9,655 bases of DNA from Svornostia sp051306365. GTDB taxonomy: Bacteria > Actinomycetota > Thermoleophilia > Solirubrobacterales > Solirubrobacteraceae. Every line of letters starts with the position of its first letter. The first letter of the stretch is position 1. The notes beneath the pieces are model-generated. The model had not been told where the DNA came from. It made no database searches and saw nothing but the letters and a program-made list of their open reading frames with translations. Location of the stretch: contig JBPPNC010000171.1 in the NCBI GenBank assembly GCA_051306365.1, forward strand, positions 1-9,655, given 5' to 3'. Below, piece by piece: positions 7,542-9,655 of this stretch. Position numbers and translations under genes: made by a program.

Positions 7542-8101
7542 GCGATCGCCTCCTCCTGCTCGCGGATGGCCACCTCGTCGACGCCGTCCAGCTCGGTCAC
7601 GCGCACGTCGACGCGCTCACCGCGGCTGGTCGGGAGGTTCTTGCCGACGTAGTCCGGGCGGATCGGCAGCTCACGGTGGCCGCGGTCGGCGAGAACCGCG
7701 AGCTGCACGCGCGCGGGGCGCCCATAGTCGAAGATCGCCTCGATCGCGGCGCGCACCGTGCGCCCCGTGTAGAGGACGTCATCGACGATCACGATGGTCC
7801 GCCCGTCGATGTCGAAGTCGAGCTTCGTGCTGTGCAGCACCGGCGCCTCGGCGCGGCCGGCCCGGCCGAGGTCGTCGCGGTAGAAGGCGATGTCGACCTC
7901 CCCCAGCGGGATCTCGGTCTCCAGCAGATCGCCGAGCAGCCGGTGCAACCGGGCCGCGAGCACCGCCCCGCGCCGCTGGATGCCGACCAGGGCCAGATCA
8001 TCGGCGGTGGCCTGCGGGTTCTTCTCCACGATCTCGTGCGCGATGCGCACGAGGGTGCGGCGCACGTCGTCGTGGTCGAGGACGACCTTGGAATTCGACA
8101 A
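7538..8101 (-). CDS. pyrR: Pyrimidine operon RNA-binding regulator / uracil phosphoribosyltransferase
   Basis: PyrR is a UMP/UTP-sensing protein of the type I phosphoribosyltransferase fold. It binds pyr mRNA and often has weak uracil phosphoribosyltransferase activity. The 187-residue protein aligns by eye with Bacillus PyrR from end to end. SKVVLDHDDVRRTLVRIAHE (4-23) matches the N-terminus, YRDDLGR (74-80) the central loop, and IVIVDDVLYTGRTVRAA (103-119) is the PRPP-binding motif. RPARVQLAVLADRGHRELPI (128-147) and DYVGKNLPTSRGERV (150-164) are conserved. The Arg-rich surface and the RGHRELP stretch belong to the RNA-binding face in studied PyrRs. The start is a TTG at 8099-8101; it is chosen because it reproduces the family N-terminus exactly, and the next start, a GTG at codon 13, would remove the first strand. 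AAGGA lies 10 bases upstream and is buried in the leader hairpin. The product probably represses its own operon. Confidence 0.97.
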   Translation of the reverse strand: MSNSKVVLDHDDVRRTLVRIAHEIVEKNPQATADDLALVGIQRRGAVLAARLHRLLGDLLETEIPLGEVDIAFYRDDLGRAGRAEAPVLHSTKLDFDIDGRTIVIVDDVLYTGRTVRAAIEAIFDYGRPARVQLAVLADRGHRELPIRPDYVGKNLPTSRGERVDVRVTELDGVDEVAIREQEEAIA

Positions 8102-8111
8102 GCGATCTGGA

Positions 8112-8143
8112 TCCTTCCGGCCTCGCGGGACCGGGATTAAGGA
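8112..8143 (-). promoter_or_regulatory. PyrR-binding loop sequestering the pyrR ribosome binding site
   Basis: In the mRNA sense, 8132-8119 reads GGUCCCGCGAGGCC, which closely fits the known PyrR-binding consensus ARUCCNGNGAGGYU; only the two outer stem bases differ, and they still pair (G-C in place of A-U). The fold is a 6-bp upper stem CCGGUC/GGCCGG closing the hexaloop CCGCGA. A one-sided AAUC bulge follows on the 5' strand. The 5-bp lower stem UCCUU/AAGGA then occupies 8143-8139 and 8116-8112. The AAGGA of the lower stem is the Shine-Dalgarno sequence, 10 bases before the TTG start of pyrR. UMP-bound PyrR would stabilise the hairpin and block initiation. The same layout is known for mycobacterial pyr operons, in contrast to the attenuation terminators of Bacillus. 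No terminator or antiterminator fold is seen in this leader. Confidence 0.8.
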
Positions 8144-8161
8144 ACAGGGGGTATGGAGCGG

Positions 8162-8170
8162 ACCCTAGCA
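8162..8170 (-). promoter_or_regulatory. Candidate extended -10 promoter of the pyr operon
   Basis: In the minus-strand sense the bases read TGC-TAGGGT, an extended -10 (TGN) next to a TANNNT box of actinobacterial type. Initiation would fall near the A at 8154, giving a leader of about 53 bases that contains the whole PyrR-binding loop. No good -35 hexamer stands 16-18 bases upstream (CGGATT at 8190-8185 is poor), so the assignment rests on the extended -10 and the position. Read-through from rnz, whose stop is only about 27 bases upstream, is the alternative. Confidence 0.4.
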
Positions 8171-8193
8171 CGCGGGCCCGGCGAAATCCGACG

Positions 8194-9159
8194 TCAGTTG
8201 GCGGCCGGCGCGGGGTCCGGAGCGGCGCGTCGCGGCGGCTCCCAGCGGTGCAGCTCAGGCTCGCCACGGTCGGGGAGCGGGACGTCGATGCTGTCGAAGT
8301 CGCGCGGGACCTCGGTGTGCGCGAAGACGGCACGTGCCTCGTCGCGGATCTCGCGCCCGTGGTACCGCGTGGAGATGTGCGTGAGCGCGAGCAGCCGGAC
8401 CTCCGCCTCGGCCGCGACCTCGGCGGCCTGGCGCGCGGTGGAGTGCCCGGTCTGCTGAGCGCGGTCGACGTCCACGTCGGTGAACGTCGCCTCGTGCACG
8501 AGCACGTCGGCCTGGTAGGCGGCGGCCACGATGTGGTCGGTCGGGCGGGTGTCCCCGCTGAAGACCAGCCGGCGCCCGCGGCGCTCGGGGCCGATGACCT
8601 GCTCGGGCCGCACGCCGTTGACCGTCTCCCCTCGCTGCAGCCGCCCGAAGTCCGGGCCGAACTCCACGCCCAGGTCCTTCGCAAGCTCGGCGTCGAACCG
8701 GCCGGGGCGCGTGTGCTCCACGATCGCGTACCCCAAGGCGGTGCCCCGGTGGCGGACCGGGATCGACGTGACCGCGTACCCGTCGCGGCGCACCTCCTCG
8801 TCGGGCTCGAGGTCGACGAAGCTCAGCCCGTACGACGGCCGCCCGAACACCACCCGGAAGCGTTCCAGCAGCGCCTTCGTGCCGGGCGGCCCGTGCACCG
8901 TGAGCGGCCGCTCGCGCTCGCGCAGCTCGAACGTCTTGAGCATCCCCAGCAGGCCGAGCCAATGGTCGGCGTGGTGGTGCGTGACGAAGATGTCCGTCAG
9001 GTCGGCGAGACCGTCCGAGCGGACGAGCTGGCGCTGCGTGCCCTCACCGCAGTCGATGAGGATGCGGTCGGCGCCCAGGCGCACCAGCGTCGACGGGAGG
9101 CCGCGCCGCGCCGACGGCACCGAGCCGCCGGTGCCGACGAAGAAGATCGAGAGGTCCAT
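8194..9159 (-). CDS. rnz: Ribonuclease Z (tRNA 3' processing endonuclease)
   Basis: RNase Z is a metallo-beta-lactamase-fold zinc endonuclease that trims the 3' trailer of tRNA precursors. The 321-residue protein has the short-form layout. FFVGTGGSVPSARRG (6-20) is the usual N-terminus. The zinc motif is THHHADHWLGLLGMLKTF (60-77), with ligands His61, His63, Asp65 and His66. VRHRGTALGY (135-144) carries His137, FSGDTRPTD (200-208) carries Asp203, VHEATF (221-226) and GHSTARQAAEVA (238-249) are family signatures, and LTHIS (259-263) holds the last ligand His261. The ATG at 9157-9159 is chosen because the protein then starts as the family does; about 43 codons of open frame upstream read as low-quality sequence crossing the promoter region. 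The last 15 residues are a Pro/Ala-rich tail. The gene is on the same strand as pyrR, 92 bases upstream, and is divergent from the desaturase gene. The zinc motif has Ala64 where many family members have Gly. Confidence 0.96.
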   Translation of the reverse strand: MDLSIFFVGTGGSVPSARRGLPSTLVRLGADRILIDCGEGTQRQLVRSDGLADLTDIFVTHHHADHWLGLLGMLKTFELRERERPLTVHGPPGTKALLERFRVVFGRPSYGLSFVDLEPDEEVRRDGYAVTSIPVRHRGTALGYAIVEHTRPGRFDAELAKDLGVEFGPDFGRLQRGETVNGVRPEQVIGPERRGRRLVFSGDTRPTDHIVAAAYQADVLVHEATFTDVDVDRAQQTGHSTARQAAEVAAEAEVRLLALTHISTRYHGREIRDEARAVFAHTEVPRDFDSIDVPLPDRGEPELHRWEPPRRAAPDPAPAAN

Positions 9160-9278
9160 CTCCCGTCCGAGGGTACCGCCGCACGACCACGCGAACCGGA
9201 TCGAGGTCCTCGCCCGCCCAGCTTTCAGAGGGGACCAGACGACCTGAATCTGGTCCGTCCGGTACCGTGCGGCGCTCG
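9160..9278. promoter_or_regulatory. Divergent promoter region between rnz and the desaturase gene
   Basis: These 119 bases separate two divergent starts. On the minus strand TACCCT (9175-9170) lies 10 bases before the rnz ATG. On the plus strand TACCGT (9263-9268) lies 10 bases before the desaturase ATG. Both fit the TANNNT -10 pattern and both sit in a GGTACC box. Convincing -35 boxes are not seen. If these are -10 boxes, the mRNAs would have leaders of only a few bases. The rnz start has a GGGAG directly next to it and a GGA about six bases upstream; the desaturase start has no visible Shine-Dalgarno sequence. Confidence 0.4.
9232..9256. repeat. 8-base inverted repeat, candidate operator
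   Basis: GGACCAGA (9232-9239) and TCTGGTCC (9249-9256) are perfect inverted copies separated by nine bases (CGACCTGAA). The element lies six bases upstream of the candidate -10 of the desaturase gene and so covers its -35 region. This is the position of a repressor operator. The size and spacing would suit a dimeric helix-turn-helix regulator, for example of the TetR family that often controls lipid genes in actinobacteria, but no regulator gene is in the window. There is no U-run on either side, so it is not a typical terminator. Confidence 0.5.
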
Positions 9279-9655
9279 ATGCGGCCACTCCGAAGCCTCC
9301 TGCTGGCGATGTGGTCGCTGGGCGCCGTCCAGACGGCCACGCTCGCCCCCGTCGCGCCCCGGGTCCGCAAGCCCGAGCCCGTGCCCGTGGCCCCGCTCCA
9401 GCCGGCGCCCCACCTCAGCGACGCCGACCTCGACGACCTGGCCCGCGAGCTCGATGCGATCCGCGACGCCGCCATGGCCGACCTCGGCGAAGCCGACGCC
9501 GCGTACATCCGGCGCGTCATCGCCACGCAGCGCCAGCTGGAGGTCGCCGGGCGTGTGCTCCTCCTGTTCGCCCGCCGTCGGCCGGCGCTGGTCGGCGGAA
9601 CCGCCTTGCTCGCCGCCGCGAAGGTGCTCGAGAACATGGAGATCGGGCACAACGT
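9279..9655 (+). CDS. DesA3-like membrane fatty acid desaturase, N-terminal part (partial)
   Basis: This is the 5' end of a di-iron fatty acid desaturase gene, open to the right edge (125 full codons). Residues 46-125 read LSDADLDDLARELDAIRD, GEADAAYIRRVIATQRQLE and AAAKVLENMEIGHN. This matches by eye the N-terminus of mycobacterial DesA3-type acyl-CoA delta-9 desaturases, where the same ENMEIGHN leads into the first histidine box. That box is cut by the window edge. A transmembrane segment is likely around 92-115. Residues 1-45 are unusual: a hydrophobic start (RSLLLAMWSLGAVQTATL) and a Pro/Val-rich linker before the family homology. The start may be the ATG at 9279, an in-frame GTG at 9267, or the ATG at 9309; none has a clear ribosome binding site. 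It is transcribed away from rnz and has no link to the pyr operon. Family call is firm; the exact substrate is not. Confidence 0.87.
   Translation, partial: MRPLRSLLLAMWSLGAVQTATLAPVAPRVRKPEPVPVAPLQPAPHLSDADLDDLARELDAIRDAAMADLGEADAAYIRRVIATQRQLEVAGRVLLLFARRRPALVGGTALLAAAKVLENMEIGHN

Larger units (their letters stand above)
1..8154 (-). other. pyr operon transcription unit (pyrR-pyrB-pyrC-hydrolase-carA-carB-pyrD...)
   Basis: Seven minus-strand genes follow each other without room for internal terminators. Junctions are pyrR/pyrB, pyrB/pyrC and pyrC/hydrolase (each a 4-base ATGA overlap), hydrolase/carA (43-base gap), carA/carB (14-base overlap) and carB/pyrD (4-base GTGA overlap). The order resembles Bacillus pyr operons, but with a hydrolase in place of other inserts and without pyrK. 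The unit continues past the left edge, where pyrF or pyrE could be expected. The 5' end at 8154 is inferred from the candidate -10 box. Confidence 0.85.

Noticed and set aside
8159..8180. Rho-independent terminator after rnz (GGGCCC paired with GGGUCC).
   Set aside because: The stem is short, has a G-U pair and no U-run follows. It overlaps the better supported extended -10 box.
9160..9288. An N-terminal extension of RNase Z by 43 residues.
   Set aside because: The extension has no family similarity, crosses the candidate promoter and overlaps the desaturase start. The ATG at 9159 begins MDLSIFFVGTGG as expected.
1..9655. CRISPR arrays, insertion sequences, tRNA genes, phage or defence genes, and direct repeats at larger scale.
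   Set aside because: None seen on either strand by reading; the window is filled by housekeeping genes with uniform base composition.

Overview
The window is a GC-rich stretch (roughly 70% G+C by eye, strong G/C bias at third codon positions) from a chromosome that looks actinobacterial. The phylum-level hints are the GTG and TTG starts, the TANNNT-like -10 boxes, the DesA3-like desaturase, the class 2 PyrD, and a PyrR-binding loop placed over the pyrR ribosome binding site, as in mycobacteria. A deep-branching actinobacterial lineage such as Thermoleophilia is possible, but that is only an impression.

Almost all of the window is one minus-strand de novo pyrimidine (pyr) operon. In transcription order (right to left) it reads pyrR (8101-7538), pyrB (7541-6597), pyrC (6600-5263), an isochorismatase-fold cysteine hydrolase (5266-4730), carA (4686-3559), carB (3572-474) and the first 159 codons of class 2 pyrD (477-1, cut by the left edge). 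CarA and CarB make carbamoyl phosphate from glutamine, bicarbonate and ATP. PyrB condenses it with aspartate, PyrC closes the ring to dihydroorotate, and PyrD oxidises that to orotate at the membrane. The genes are tightly coupled: four junctions are 4-base stop/start overlaps, carA and carB overlap by 14 bases, and the only gap is 43 bases before carA. The hydrolase is the one member with no known role in the pathway.

Upstream of pyrR (8102-8193) lies a short leader with a candidate extended -10 promoter. It also holds a hairpin that closely matches the PyrR-binding loop consensus and buries the pyrR Shine-Dalgarno sequence in its lower stem. This suggests UMP-dependent translational repression of the whole operon by its first product.

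To the right, on the same strand, is the gene for the tRNA 3'-processing endonuclease RNase Z (9159-8194). Across a 119-base divergent intergenic region, the 5' end of a DesA3-like fatty acid desaturase gene starts on the plus strand (9279) and runs off the right edge. That intergenic region contains an 8-base inverted repeat and a pair of mirror-placed GGTACC boxes.

Most of this is ordinary housekeeping. The points worth a second look are the leader RNA, the embedded hydrolase, a CarB that lacks about 40 residues of its central helical domain, and the architecture of the divergent promoter region.
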